This document shows, piece after piece, positions 41,901-54,325 of a stretch of DNA of 64,000 nt (position 1 is the stretch's first letter; each line of letters opens with the position of its first letter). Source of the DNA: Chondrosia reniformis (lineage: Eukaryota; Porifera; Demospongiae; Chondrillida; Chondrillidae); the NCBI GenBank assembly GCA_947172415.1, contig OX359195.1, positions 5,865,501-5,929,500 of the forward strand, given 5' to 3'. The position numbers were made by a program, and so were the translations under genes. Below the pieces are notes generated by a model. It saw only the letters and a program-made list of their open reading frames with translations. It made no database searches and was not told where the DNA came from.

Positions 41901-44900
41901 TGTGTCAGCATTCACAGACACCTATAGAGCATGTCCAACTAGTTTTTGAAATTTTAATGAAACCTAAACAATTTGCCCTATCTCTCACCATACATTAACT
42001 TTGTATACCAGAATTTAATGTACATTGAGGGTTGTCACTCTATCAAATGGAGAGATATGAAGCTAAATGTTTGAGTCAGCATTCACAGACATCTATAGAG
42101 CATGTTGAACGAGTTTTTGAAATTTTCATGAAACTTAAAATTTGCCTTATCTCTCACCATACATTAACTTTGTATACTAGGATTTAATGTACATTGAGGG
42201 CTGTCACTCCATCAAATGGAGAGATATGAAGCTAAATCTTTGTGTCAGCATTCACAGACATCTATAGAGCATGTTGAACGAGTTTGTGAAATTTTGATGA
42301 AACTTAAAAAAATTGCCCTATCTCTCACCATACATTAACTTTGTATACCAGAATTTAATGTACATTGAGGGCTGTCACTCCATCAAATGGAGAGATATGA
42401 AGCTAAATCTTTGTGTCAGCATTTACATATATCTATAGAACATGTCCAATGGGTTTTTGAAATTTTGCTGAAACTTAAAATTTGCCCTATCTCTCACCAT
42501 ACATTAACTTTGTATACCAAAATTTAATGTACATTGAGGGCTGTCACTCTATCAAACAGAAAGATATGAAGCAAATACTTTGTGTCAGCATTCACAGACA
42601 CCTATAGAGTATGTCCAACTAGTTTTTGAAATTTTAATGAAACCTAAAAAATTTGCTCTATCTCTCACCATACATTAACTTTGAATACCAGAATTTAATG
42701 TACATTGCGGGCTGTCACTCTATCAAACGGAAAGATATGAAGCAAACACTTTGTGTCAGCATTCACAGACACCTATAGAGTATGTCCAACTAGTTTTTGA
42801 AATTTTGATGAAACTTAAAAAAATTGCTCTATCTCTCACCATACATTAACTTTGTATACCAGAATTTAATGTTCATTAAGGGCTGTCACTCCATCAAATG
42901 GAGAGATATGAAGCTACATGTTTGTGTCAGCATTCACAGACATCTATAGAGCATGTTGAACGAGTTTTTGAAATTTTGATGAAACTTAAAAATTGCCTTA
43001 TCTCTCACCATACATTAACTTTGTATACCAGAATTTAATGTTCATTAAGGGCTGGCACTCCATCAAATGGAGAGATATGAAGCGAAATGTTTGTGTTAGC
43101 ATTCACAGACATCTATAGAGCATGTTGAACGAGTTTTTGAAATTTAGATGAAACTTAAAATTTGCCTTATCTCTCACCATACATTAACTTTGTATACCAG
43201 AATTTAATGTACATTGAGGGCTGTCACTCCATCAAATGGAGAGATATGAAGCTAAATCTTTGTGTCAGCATTCACAGACATCTATAGAACATGTCCAATG
43301 GGTTTTTGAAATTTTGATGAAACTTAAAATTTGCCTTATCTCTCACTATACATTAACTTTGTATACCAGAATTTAATGTACATTGAGGGCTGTCACTCTA
43401 TCAAACAGAAAGATATCAAGCAAATACTTTGTGTCAGCATTCACAGACACCTATAGAGTATGTCCAAATAGTTTTTGAAATTTTAATGAAACCTAAAAAA
43501 TTTGCCCTATCTCTCACAATACATTAACTTTTTATACCAGGATTTAATGTACATTGAGGGCTGTCACTCTATCAAACGGAAAGATATGAAGCACACACTT
43601 TGTGTCAGCATTCACAGACACCTATAGAGTATGTCCAACTAGTTTTTAAATTTTGATGAAACTTAAAAAATTTGCCCTATCTCTCACGATACATTTACTT
43701 TGTATACCAGAATTTAATGTTCATTAAGGGCTGTTACTCCATCAAATGGAGAGATATGAAGCTAAATGTTTGTGTCAGCATTCACAGACATGTATAGAGC
43801 ATGTTGAACGAGTTATTGAAATTTTGATGAAACTTAAAATTTGCCTTATCTCTCACAATACAGTAACTTTATATACCAGGATTTAATGTACATTGAGGGC
43901 TGTCACTCCATCAAATGGAGAGATATGAAGCTAAATGTTTGTGTCAGCATTCACAGACATCTATAGAGCATGTCCAATGGGTTTTTGAAATTTTGATGAA
44001 ACTTAAAAAAAATTGCCTTATCTCTCACCATACATTAACTTTGTATACCAGAATTTAGTGTACATTGAGGGCTGTCACTCCATCAAATGGAGAGATATGA
44101 AGCCAAATCTTTGTGTCAGCATTTACATACATCTATAGAACATGTCCAATGGGTTTTTGAAATTTTGCTGAAACTTAAAATTTGCCTTATCTCTCACCAT
44201 ACATTAACTTTATATACCAGGATTTAATGTACATTGAGGGCTGTCACTCCATCAAATGGAGAGATATGAAGCTAAATGTGTGTATCAGCATTCACAGACA
44301 TCTATAGAGCATGTTGAACGAATTTGTTAAATTTTGTTGTAACTTAAAAAAAATTGCCTTATCTCTCACCATACATTAACTTTGTATACCAGAATTTAAT
44401 GTACATTGAGGGCTGTCACTCCATCAAATGGAGAGATATGAAGCTAAATGTTTGTGTCAGCATTCACATACATCTATAGAACATGTCCAATGGGTATTTG
44501 AAATTTTGATGAAACTTAAAAAAAAATGCCTTATCTCTCACCATACATTAACTTTGTATACCAGGATTTTATGTACATTGAAGGCTGTCACTCCATCAAA
44601 TGGAGAGATATGAAGCTAAATCTTTGTGTCAGCATTCACAGACATCTATAGAGCATGTTGAACGAGTTTGTGAAATTTTGATGAAACTTAAAAAAAATTG
44701 CTCTATCTCTCACCATACATTAACTTTGTATACCAGAATTTAATGTACATTGAGGGCTGTCACTCTATCAAATGGAGAGATATGAAGCTAAATCTTTGTG
44801 TCAGCATTTACATATATCTATAGAACATGTCCAATGGGTTTTTGAAATTTTGCTGAAACTTAATATTTGCCCTATCTCTCACCATACATTAACTTTGTAT

Positions 44901-47900
44901 ACCAAAATTTAATGTACATTGAGGGCTGTCACTCTATCAAACAGAAAGATATGAAGCAAATACTTTGTGTCAGCATTCACAGACACCTATAGAGCATGTC
45001 CAACTAGTTTTTGAAATTTTAATGAAACCTAAAAAATTTGCCCTATCTCTCACAATACATTAACTTTGTATACCAGAATTTAATGTACATTGAGGGCTGT
45101 CACTCTATCAAATGGAGAGATATGAAGCTAAATGTTTGAGTCAGCATTCACAGACATCTATAGAGCATGTTGAACGAGTTTTTGAAATTTTCATGAAACT
45201 TAAAATTTGCCTTATCTCTCACCATACATTAACTTTGTATACTAGGATTTAATGTACATTGAGGGCTGTCACTCCATCAAATGGAGAGATATGAAGCTAA
45301 ATGTGTGTATCAGCATTCACAGACATCTATAGAGCATGTTGAACGAATTTGTTAAATTTTGATGAAACTTAAAAAAAATTGCCTTATCTCTCACCATACA
45401 TTAACTTTGTATACCAGAATTTAATGTACATTGAGGGCTGTCACTCCATCAAATGGAGAGATATGAAGCTAAATGTTTGTGTCAGCATTCACATACATCT
45501 ATAGAACATGTCCAATGGGTATTTGAAATTTTGATGAAACTTAAAAAAAAATGCCTTATCTCTCACCATACATTAACTTTGTATACTAGGATTTTATGTA
45601 CATTGAAGGCTGTCACTCCATCAAATGGAGAGATATGAAGCTAAATCTTTGTGTCAGCATTCACAGACATCTATAGAGCATGTTGAACGAGTTTGTGAAA
45701 TTTTGATGAAACTTAAAAAAAATTGCTCTATCTCTCACCATACATTAACTTTGTATACCAGAATTTAATGTACATTGAGGGCTGTCACTCTATCAAATGG
45801 AGAGATATGAAGCTAAATCTTTGTGTCAGCATTTACATATATCTATAGAACATGTCCAATGGGTTTTTGAAATTTTGCTGAAACTTAATATTTGCCCTAT
45901 CTCTCACCATACATTAACTTTGTATACCAAAATTTAATGTACATTGAGGGCTGTCACTCTATCAAACAGAAAGATATGAAGCAAATACTTTGTGTCAGCA
46001 TTCACAGACACCTATAGAGCATGTCCAACTAGTTTTTGAAATTTTAATGAAACCTAAAAAATTTGCCCTATCTCTCACAATACATTAACTTTGTATACCA
46101 GAATTTAATGTACATTGAGGGCTGTCACTCTATCAAATGGAGAGATATGAAGCTAAATGTTTGAGTCAGCATTCACAGACATCTATAGAGCATGTTGAAC
46201 GAGTTTTTGAAATTTTCATGAAACTTAAAATTTGCCTTATCTCTCAACATACATTAACTTTGTATACCAGAATTTAATGTACATTGAGGGCTGTCACTCC
46301 ATCAAATGGAGAGATATGAAGCTAAATCTTTGTGTCAGCATTCACAGACATCTATAGAGCATGTTGAACGAGTTTGTGAAATTTTGATGAAACTTAAAAA
46401 AATTGCCCTATCTCTCACCATACATTAACTTTGTATACCAGAATTTAATGTACATTGAGGGCTGTCACTCCATCAAATGGAGAGATATGAAGCTAAATCT
46501 TTGTGTCAGCATTTACATATATCTATAGAACATGTCCAATGGGTTTTTGAAATTTTGCTGAAACTTAAAATTTGCCCTATCTCTCACCATACATTAACTT
46601 TGTATACCAAAATTTAATGTACATTGAGGGCTGTCACTCTATCAAACAGAAAGATATGAAGCAAATACTTTGTGTCAGCATTCACAGACACCTATAGAGT
46701 ATGTCCAACTAGTTTTTGAAATTTTAATGAAACCTAAAAAATTTGCCCTATCTCTCACCATACATTAACTTTGTATACCAGAATTTAATGTACATTGAGG
46801 GCTGTCACTCTATCAAACAGAAAGATATGAAGCAAATACTTTGTGTCAGCATTCACAGACACCTATAGAGTATGTCCAACTAGTTTTTGAAATTTTAATG
46901 AAACCTAAAAAATTTGCCCTATCTCTCACCATACATTAACTTTGTATACCAGAATTTAATGTACATTGAGGGCTGTCACTCTATCAAACAGAAAGATATG
47001 AAGCAAATACTTTGTGTCAGCATTCACAGACACCTATAGAGTATGTCCAACTAGTTTTTGAAATTTTAATGAAACCTAAAAAATTTGCCCTATCTCTCAC
47101 AATACATTAACTTTGAATACCAGAATTTAATGTACATTGAGGGCTGTCACTCTATCAAACGGAAAGATATGAAGCAAACACTTTGTGTCAGCATTCACAG
47201 ACACCTATAGAGTATGTCCAACTAGTTTTTGAAATTTTGATGAAACTTAAAAAAATTGCTCTATCTCTCACCATACATTAACTTTGTATACCAGAATTTA
47301 ATGTTCATTAAGGGCTGTCACTCCATCAAATGGAGAGATATGAAGCTAAATGTTTGTGTCAGCATTCACATACATCTATAGAACATGTCCAATGGGTTTT
47401 TGAAATTTTGATGAAACTTAAAAAAAATTGCCTTATCTCTCACCATACATTAACTTTGTATACCAGAATTTAGTGTACATTGAGGGCTGTCACTCCATCA
47501 AATGGAGAGATATGAAGCCAAATCTTTGTGTCAGCATTTACATACATCTATAGAACATGTCCAATGGGTTTTTGAAATTTTGCTGAAACTTAAAATTTGC
47601 CTTATCTCTCACCATACATTAACTTTGTATACCAGAATTTAATGTTCATTAAGGGCTGTCACTCTATCAAATGGAGAGATATGAAGCTAAATGTTTGTGT
47701 CAGCATTCACAGACATCTATAGAGCATGTTGAACGAGTTTTTGAAATTTTGATGAAACTTAAAAAAAATTGCCTTATATATCTCTCACCATACATTAACT
47801 TTGTATACCAGAATTTAATGTACATTGAGGGCTGTCACTCCATCAAATGGAGAGATATGAAGCTAAATCTTTGTGTCAGCATTTACATACATCTATAGAA

Positions 47901-48245
47901 CATGTCCAATGGGTTTTTGAAATTTTGCTGAAACTTAATATTTGCCCTATCTCTCACCATACATTAATGTTGTATTCCAGAATTTAATGTACATTGAGGG
48001 CTGTAACTCTATCCAAAGTAAAGATATGAAGCTAAAACAGTGTGTCAGCATTCACAGACATCTATAGAGCATGTCCAAAGATTTTTGAAATTTTGCTGGT
48101 ACTTATATAAAAGTTTCTCTTACCATACATTAATGTAGTATACCAGAATTTAATGTACATTGAGGGCTGTAACTCTGTCAAATGTGGAGATATGAAGCTA
48201 ACACTTTGTATCAGCATTCACCGACATCTATAGAGCATGTCCAAA

Positions 48246-48290
48246 AACATTATTTAGCAATACATTAGTGTCTCTTGAATTAGAAATTTA
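48246..48290 (+). repeat. Degenerate remnant of a satellite spacer at the array edge
   Basis: CATTATTTAGCAATACATTA then GTCTCTTGAATTAGAAATT matches in order the first part of the spacers (CATTATTTAGC, CAATACATGATT, CTCTCTTGAATTAGGAATT). The last monomer thus passes into spacer-type sequence, which then decays. Confidence 0.7.
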
Positions 48291-48736
48291 ACGAGTATAT
48301 ATATGCAATATCATGCACTTTTTATTTACAGTGCATATGCTGACTTTTTGCTGACATGAATAAAATACTGAACCATGCAGTATGCAGTATATTATACGTA
48401 TACGTATATATAATGCATTCTAAGCCTCCCAGGTATATAATTACACATGTACACATGACATGACTTGTATCAAAAGGTTCAGAACCATTTAAGATACTGT
48501 ATGCAAGTTTAATATCAGCAATCAATATTATTATGTTGTTATCATTCTAAAGCACATGTATATATGTACATTCACTCAAGCAACACAATGTTAGTTTCAA
48601 TTCTACAGCTTCTACAAACTTTCAAATAATGGATCTATATTTGTTCAGAATACTAAGCTATGTAGTATAACTAAATTCCTAATGTGTTCAGTGTCATATA
48701 TGGCTATATATGGCTGAGCAACTGTAAGCTCTATAA
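48291..48736. other. Intergenic between satellite and membrane-protein gene
   Basis: AT-rich, with TATACGTATACGTATATA near 48396-48412. It includes the 3' UTR of the minus-strand gene. No gene seen. Confidence 0.6.
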
Positions 48737-51700
48737 CTACAGAGGGAAGTATGTCTTTCCATTGTCTCCAGTGCGTTCCTTTCTCCAATTGGAGAATCTG
48801 TGAGTGTCTTCCAACATTCTGTAGAGAGAGAGAGCAGTGAATTGACAGAAGCAGATCCAGTGTACAGCACTCAAAGAGTATGAACTCACTTGTTAAGATG
48901 GGCAAATCTTTTATAAGTATCTTCATTTGTCCGTACGTGATCCCTTCTAAAGAAATATTGTCGATAGATGTGAAGGGCAGCTAGTTCCCTTGCGATATTT
49001 GTAGGCTTTGCTTTGTCCTTGGTAATAAGTTTGGCATTATGCATTCTGTCAATCAACCACTGAGGAGGGTTCTACGCATATATACAATGATGTAATGATG
49101 TACAAAGAATTATCACCTTACTATATAGTACGTATGTAAGACATACATCTTTCTCTTGCAGTATATGTAACATACTTACATAGATTTATATACATATTTA
49201 CACTTCTGATATATCTTATTGTTCTTCTGATATATGTATATACCATTACATACAAAACATATGTAATGGTATATAAGACCTGCGATTTGTTCAAGTGCTC
49301 TTGAGAGACTTTCATAGTAACCTCAATACCAACAATAATCCTCAATTACAACTCAATCAATTAATCTGTGTAGGTATTACAACAAAAGCTATTGTTCAGT
49401 AAGTTTAAGGGATCCATACATACATACCTGGGTCAACTCTTCTACACTGGTGGGGAATTTGGATAGTTTGGGATCCCCACTCAATTCAGCCTTAGTAGCA
49501 ACGAGTCTGTATTTCTCAAAGAAATCATGACGATAACCTACCCCAGCCATAATGTAGAACACCTCTGTTCCAATCAGGTGAGGCCAGGAGAAGTAGGCAA
49601 CAGACACACACAGTACAGGAAACAGGACTATACTGAGTATCCTATACAGGCAAATCTTTGGCCCTTTCAATTCCTCTTTGTTGTCAGGATTAAGGAGAAA
49701 CACCCAAACTCCTTCCCAGTGTCGCAATCCTGTGATGAAGGGAGGCAACTGAGGGACAAAGAAGTGAGATGAGGCTTGCACTGCAGCCAAGACATAGCTC
49801 CACAGGATGGGATGGTAGGGTGTCCTGACAGGATCATACCAGGGTCTCCTGGTCCCATTGTAGCGCATGTCATCAAGATAGGGAGCATCGTATCTCCACT
49901 GGTCATAAAGGGCATTCCCCTATACATATATTAAAATATATACACCATTTGTATAGGCTATACCTGTAATATAAGAACCAATATTGTAATCCCCTCAAAG
50001 ATTAGTATGGTCTTTGTATGTCTTATAGCTATACAATATTAGTATGGTCTTATAGCTATACGATATGGTATGGTCTTATAGCTATATGATATTAGTATGG
50101 TCTTATAGCTACAAAATTAGTATGGTCTATGTACGTAAGACTAGTATTCTTATAGCTATACGATATTATATAGCTAGGGTTCATTATATTGCAGTGAAAT
50201 GTGAAACTTACTACAATGTAGCAGAGGACTAGACAAAAAGCAGTTGTGCAACCCCAAAGTGGACTTTTTCTCAGAAATCCCATAACGATATAGGCTGCCA
50301 TGAGAATGATCAGAGCTACAGCACCATAGTTGAGGTCAAAGACAAATTCGTTAACATGAATTATGCCATCCATCAGGCTTGGCTGGAAAGGAAATTGGGC
50401 CATAAACACAAAAAAGAGTATTACAATACTCGGTATTGTGAAGAAGTGAACAAATTTTGGACTGCAAGGAGAGGATATGGTATATTGGTCAATGAAACAA
50501 TTACTTTTCAGTTCTGCAAACTCACATAAATCCTTGATGGGCAATATCGAATGTGTACATCTGATAGAGAAGGTCAAAGAAGTCCCACTGCACCCTAGGG
50601 ACTATTAGCCAATAGTCTAGAAACTGGAAGAGTAGTGCTATTATATACAGTCATTTTGTTTATACATAATAGAGTAGTCAAAAATATATATAATTGTGGT
50701 CATATAATATATACCTACGTACTATGTACACATAATACTATATATGCCGGCTTGCAAGACATATCTACGTATATGTAATGTAATGTATAATTATATAGTA
50801 TTGTATTTATATTTATATTATATATAGTACTGTATTTATGCACAGGCTCTTTGTATATAATTCTAAGCATCAATACAAGAAGCCTATATAATAAAGTTCA
50901 AAAGGTTCCATTAAACATCAAATTATACATAATACATGTACTAAGTAACTGGAGTATATATATAAACCTAGTATGTATGTACATGTATAACCCTAAACAG
51001 GATAATGCATTAAACCATGCAATAATCCTATACTTGGAGTATTCTATATGATAAGAAATTATTAAGTTAATTGTTTGGTTACCTTTAGAAGGCAATTTCT
51101 TGTGTCAGGTGGAGGCTTTGAAGAGCCAATATCAGTACCTTCGGGAGGCCTAAATGTACAAATTGGAATTTGAAAGTCATAATGTACTACAAATATTAAT
51201 ATGCTCCATCTCAACAGAACAGAAGAACAAAGAGAAGACTTTATATCCTCATCCAAAGCCATCTCTACGTGAGACTAATCTAGGTGTAATTTCCTATAGT
51301 TAAGCCCCTTTTGTGTCGTGTACTGTATGTGGGTAAATTCATCCTTCTGAGTATATAGGCTGTCCTGATATTGCAAATATGGATACTTACAAAACCAATT
51401 CCTTCTTTCTGTAACTTACTAAATTGACCATATCTAGTACTTGTAAATAGTAATTAATTACATTACTTAGCAATTTATTCTTTAGTCACATTTAAGTTTA
51501 TTCATGATGATATACTTTAATTTCTTAAATTATATGTATAACTACAGATGGCTAGAGTAATAATTTGAAACCATAAACAGTGTTTGAGATCACTTTAGCT
51601 ATACATTTTGTTAAAGCATCCACTGTATATGGTGTACTCATACTTTTCTACATATATATGCCTCTATATATACGTAGCAACTACATTGAATAACCTATTA

Positions 51701-53224
51701 TACAGTATATCTCATTAACACAAAGTCCAAGGGACTGCTTAGAAATCTCATGTTAAAAGGGAACTAATGTATGGGGAAGTATAGTGCAAATATAGGGACC
51801 AATTAAAATGTTCATGATAAGCAATTTTTCACGTTAACCGATTTTGTGTTAACGAGATATTCTACTGTATATATATACACATACACACATACATGCATGT
51901 ATAAGAGTTATAATATAATTAAAGTAAATGGACTACAAACACTCAAGCAAATTTGAACCCTGTATGTAGCTTACTGGGAGACTGGCTTTTTGAAGACTGG
52001 TTTTCTAAAGGAGGTTCCTCTTTCAAAAACTAGTCCAGTGCTAATGCATGTCAAAGTTCCAGAAAACTGGCTTTCAAACTTGACTCTCTCCATGCGAATC
52101 TGTTTCTTCACTTCTTCAGTGAGACACTCAAGGCCAAACAAGTGAAGATGCAGAGTGAAGATTACCTTATCACGGTGTTCATCAGCATAGGTCCTGTAGA
52201 GAGCAGCCTTCCAAAATACTACATTCAGTTCATTGAGCATGCAATCACAAAAGTCAGTTTTCAATGACTCATTTGCCTCCTCTTCTCTGTTGTGATCTGT
52301 CAGATGGAAAACTTGTACCCAGACAATATCCTCTTCAGGACTAGATTTCCCCTTTGCAGATTGCCCCACCAGTAGTGGAGCATCTTTGGATTGACTTTCA
52401 TCTTCTTGAGGCTTTAAAATAAACTTTTCAGACACACCTAATAGAGGAACCTCAGGGCCACCTAATGTTCATACATACGTATGTACACACAATCAATAGA
52501 CCATATATATACAGTATATACACGTGTGTAATGTATATACATACACATATTATATAAAATGTACACATATTATATAAAAAATAAAAGCATGTGAAAAATG
52601 ATGGCACTAACCATACAAAAATGTAGCCTAGTTTAGTGTGTTAATCTGATGTAGTTGTAACCAGCACAAGAATGAATCAAACGGAAGTGGCCTATAGTAT
52701 TGACTTAAAATTTTATTTCTTGGCTAGCGAAGTTGTTTTTAGATGCAATCATGTCTGTACCTAACTACATCACCTGTACCTGGAGCTTCTGTATAGATCT
52801 ATTTTCCATACTCTTGATATCATTAGTGCCATAATTATACATATTAGTATTACATTGCACTAGCAGTGCATAGCATGTGCTGCTAAAGTGAACTTGCATG
52901 AGCCTCGGATACCTCATTTTTGTTATTCTAAACCTATAGTCTACATAAATTGTTACAGCAAATATACAGATAATTAGTTAAAAGTGATTATTGATATTTG
53001 TACGTAGTACGTATATATGTAGATAATTAAGAGAAGGCAGTGCAATGAAATGGATTAACTTTAGCCAAAGATTTAACTATAATAACATTTAAGTTATGTT
53101 AGCTTATGTATATTTAGCAACCTTCCAAGGTTGATCCTTCTTGCACCTCTTCCTCTTCATCTCTCCTTTGATCAGTTTTAACTGGAGCAAGACCGAGACC
53201 ACCTTCAAGGGAAATCTCTGCCAT
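48737..53224 (-). CDS. Multi-pass membrane protein of unrecognised family
   Basis: Exons in reading order: 53224-53122, 52461-51975, 51149-51083, 50623-50526, 50461-50212, 49919-49428, 49071-48890, 48818-48737. All are GT-AG and in phase, giving 1761 nt and 586 aa. The chosen ATG (MAEISLEGG) has a good context (A at -3, G at +4) and sits 8 nt after an acceptor, so a 5' UTR exon should exist upstream. Residues 1 to about 220 are hydrophilic, with an acidic DEEEEVQEG stretch. Hydrophobic segments lie near 260-277, 300-318, 322-338, 372-392 and 425-446, with a weaker one near 452-465. The last 100 or so residues are charged and end in KTYFPL. Notable motifs are RRPWYDPVRTPYHP, QASSHFF and IARELAALHIYRQYFF. 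I do not recognise the family and assign no function. The clean phase and codon structure argue for a real gene. Confidence 0.8.
49237..49275. repeat. Perfect 16-bp intronic hairpin
   Basis: TATATACCATTACATA (49237-49252) pairs perfectly with TATGTAATGGTATATA (49260-49275), 7-nt loop. Lies in the intron 49072-49427 of the membrane-protein gene. Confidence 0.85.
49998..50168. repeat. Degenerate tandem repeat in intron
   Basis: Five to six imperfect copies of a unit of about 30 bp with AGTATGGTCTTATAGCTATA, in the intron 49920-50211. Confidence 0.8.
51703..51867. mobile_element. TA-flanked MITE, 165 bp
   Basis: Starts CAGTATATCTCATTAACACA; the far end read inward is CAGTAGAATATCTCGTTAAC. TA on both sides (51701-51702, 51868-51869). 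Fits a Tc1/mariner or pogo-type non-autonomous element within the intron 51150-51974. Related in style, but not closely, to the 7516-7695 element. Confidence 0.8.
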
Positions 53225-53353
53225 ACTTGGCTCTGCATATAAGAAAAACATTGACATGACCAGTTAAGACAAGGCAATATAACTACATAAGCGGATCAAA
53301 AAATGAAAAGGAAGTGGGGATGGCACTAGTAACATTCAAAAAAGATCAATATA
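53225..53353. other. Upstream region of the membrane-protein gene
   Basis: Splice acceptor (ATATGCAG on the minus strand) at about 53233-53240, implying an upstream non-coding exon that I could not place. Confidence 0.5.
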
Positions 53354-53807
53354 CAGTTGACTCCTGATATAGCAAACACCAAAATCCCAGCATAATTGTT
53401 CATTATAACCAAATGTACGTACTTCATTTGCATATAACTATACAAATGAACTACTCATCAGTGCAGTATGAATACAGTAAACAGCTGTAGCATGCTTATA
53501 AAAATTAAATTTATGTAAAATAGTATATTAATGGCACTCAGGGTGGACTTGGCTCCTGAAAATTCGTCACAAATACCCTTCTCCTTCCTCCCTTTATCCA
53601 CTTCGTCCAGTAACTTCAGTTTAAGATTGATAAATAAAGCCGTTTTTGGTTTCACACACACATAATTATAAGTTAACACGTTCGTTATAATAGAAGTTTG
53701 TTTGTTATAAACAGAAGGAATTGAATGGACAGGAAATTGTTTTTTTGACAATCGTTCGTTATAACCCAAAATTTATGAGCGAGTTCGTTATAAAGTGGAG
53801 TCGACTG
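53354..53807. mobile_element. pogo/Tigger-like non-autonomous element, 454 bp
   Basis: Left end CAGTTGACTCCTGATATAGC; right end read inward CAGTCGACTCCACTTTATAA, both flanked by TA (53352-53353, 53808-53809). This CAGTCGACTCC...ATAACGAA pattern is typical of Tigger/pogo termini. TTCGTTATAA recurs inside near the right end. The ORF of about 100 codons inside shows no transposase motif. Confidence 0.82.
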
Positions 53808-53809
53808 TA

Positions 53810-54325
53810 TACACTTATTACAGAAGTACATTCCACTTATTGAAGCAATATAGTAGTAGTTGTATATATGCATGCACATGGTCTAAACCTTACTAGCACT
53901 GTTAACTGCTGGATGTCTTGATCTAGCTAGAGCTGCACCCCATGACCACAAGTATTTATATAACTTATCAAGTGACAAAGTTTAAGAATGCGCCATCTGA
54001 AAAATGTCAACAGTTTACTTAGCAGAAATGGGTTGCCACAAACCTTGATATTTTTATATCTTGATGTATCATAGGTGGTTGTCATTGAAATAGATTGATG
54101 TAAATATTCAGGACTGGAGTACACAGATACGTATACGTACATACATATTTCACGAGCCCAGATTGGTCTTTTTCTAAGGTAACCTCAAGTACTTGGTTCT
54201 ACTGTGCCATAGGTTCTTCTCTTAGTCATATCAAATACATACGTAACCAATTCCCCCTTGTATAGCACTCTGTAAAAGAGTATAAACAAAACAAAAAGAA
54301 TATGTAAGAGAAACAAGTACACAGG
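53810..54325. other. Intergenic, no recognised gene
   Basis: Sequence between the MITE and the minisatellite. No convincing coding exon on either strand. Confidence 0.5.

Larger units (their letters stand above)
9786..48250 (+). repeat. Satellite array, about 171-bp monomer with higher-order repeats
   Basis: Head-to-tail monomers recognised by CTCACCATACATTAACTTTG, AATTTAATGTACATTGAGGG, GTGTCAGCATTCACAGACA and TATAGAGCATG. I estimate roughly 190 copies after removing inserts. Three classes recur: one with CATCAAATGGAGAG and GTTGAACGAGT, one with TATCAAACAGAAAG and GTCCAACTAGT, and one with GCATTTACATACAT and GTCCAATGGG. Identical blocks return after about 685 bp (4 monomers), 1025 bp (6) and 1874 bp (11), so there are nested higher-order repeats. 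Edge monomers (9786-10500 and 47940-48250) are the most diverged, as expected from unequal exchange. Open frames of 61-75 codons recurring inside are translations of monomers, not genes. The nucleosome-sized period is typical of centromeric or heterochromatic satellites; a centromeric role is only a possibility. Confidence 0.97.

Noticed and set aside
35920..48000. Repeated identical 61-codon open frames (MERYEAKCLCQHS type)
   Set aside because: They are frames across satellite monomers, recur with the higher-order period and have no promoter or domain. Sequence changes between monomers do not preserve the frame.
9786..48250. CRISPR-like array
   Set aside because: Units are contiguous 171-bp monomers with no short repeat/unique spacer alternation, in a eukaryotic genome with no cas genes.
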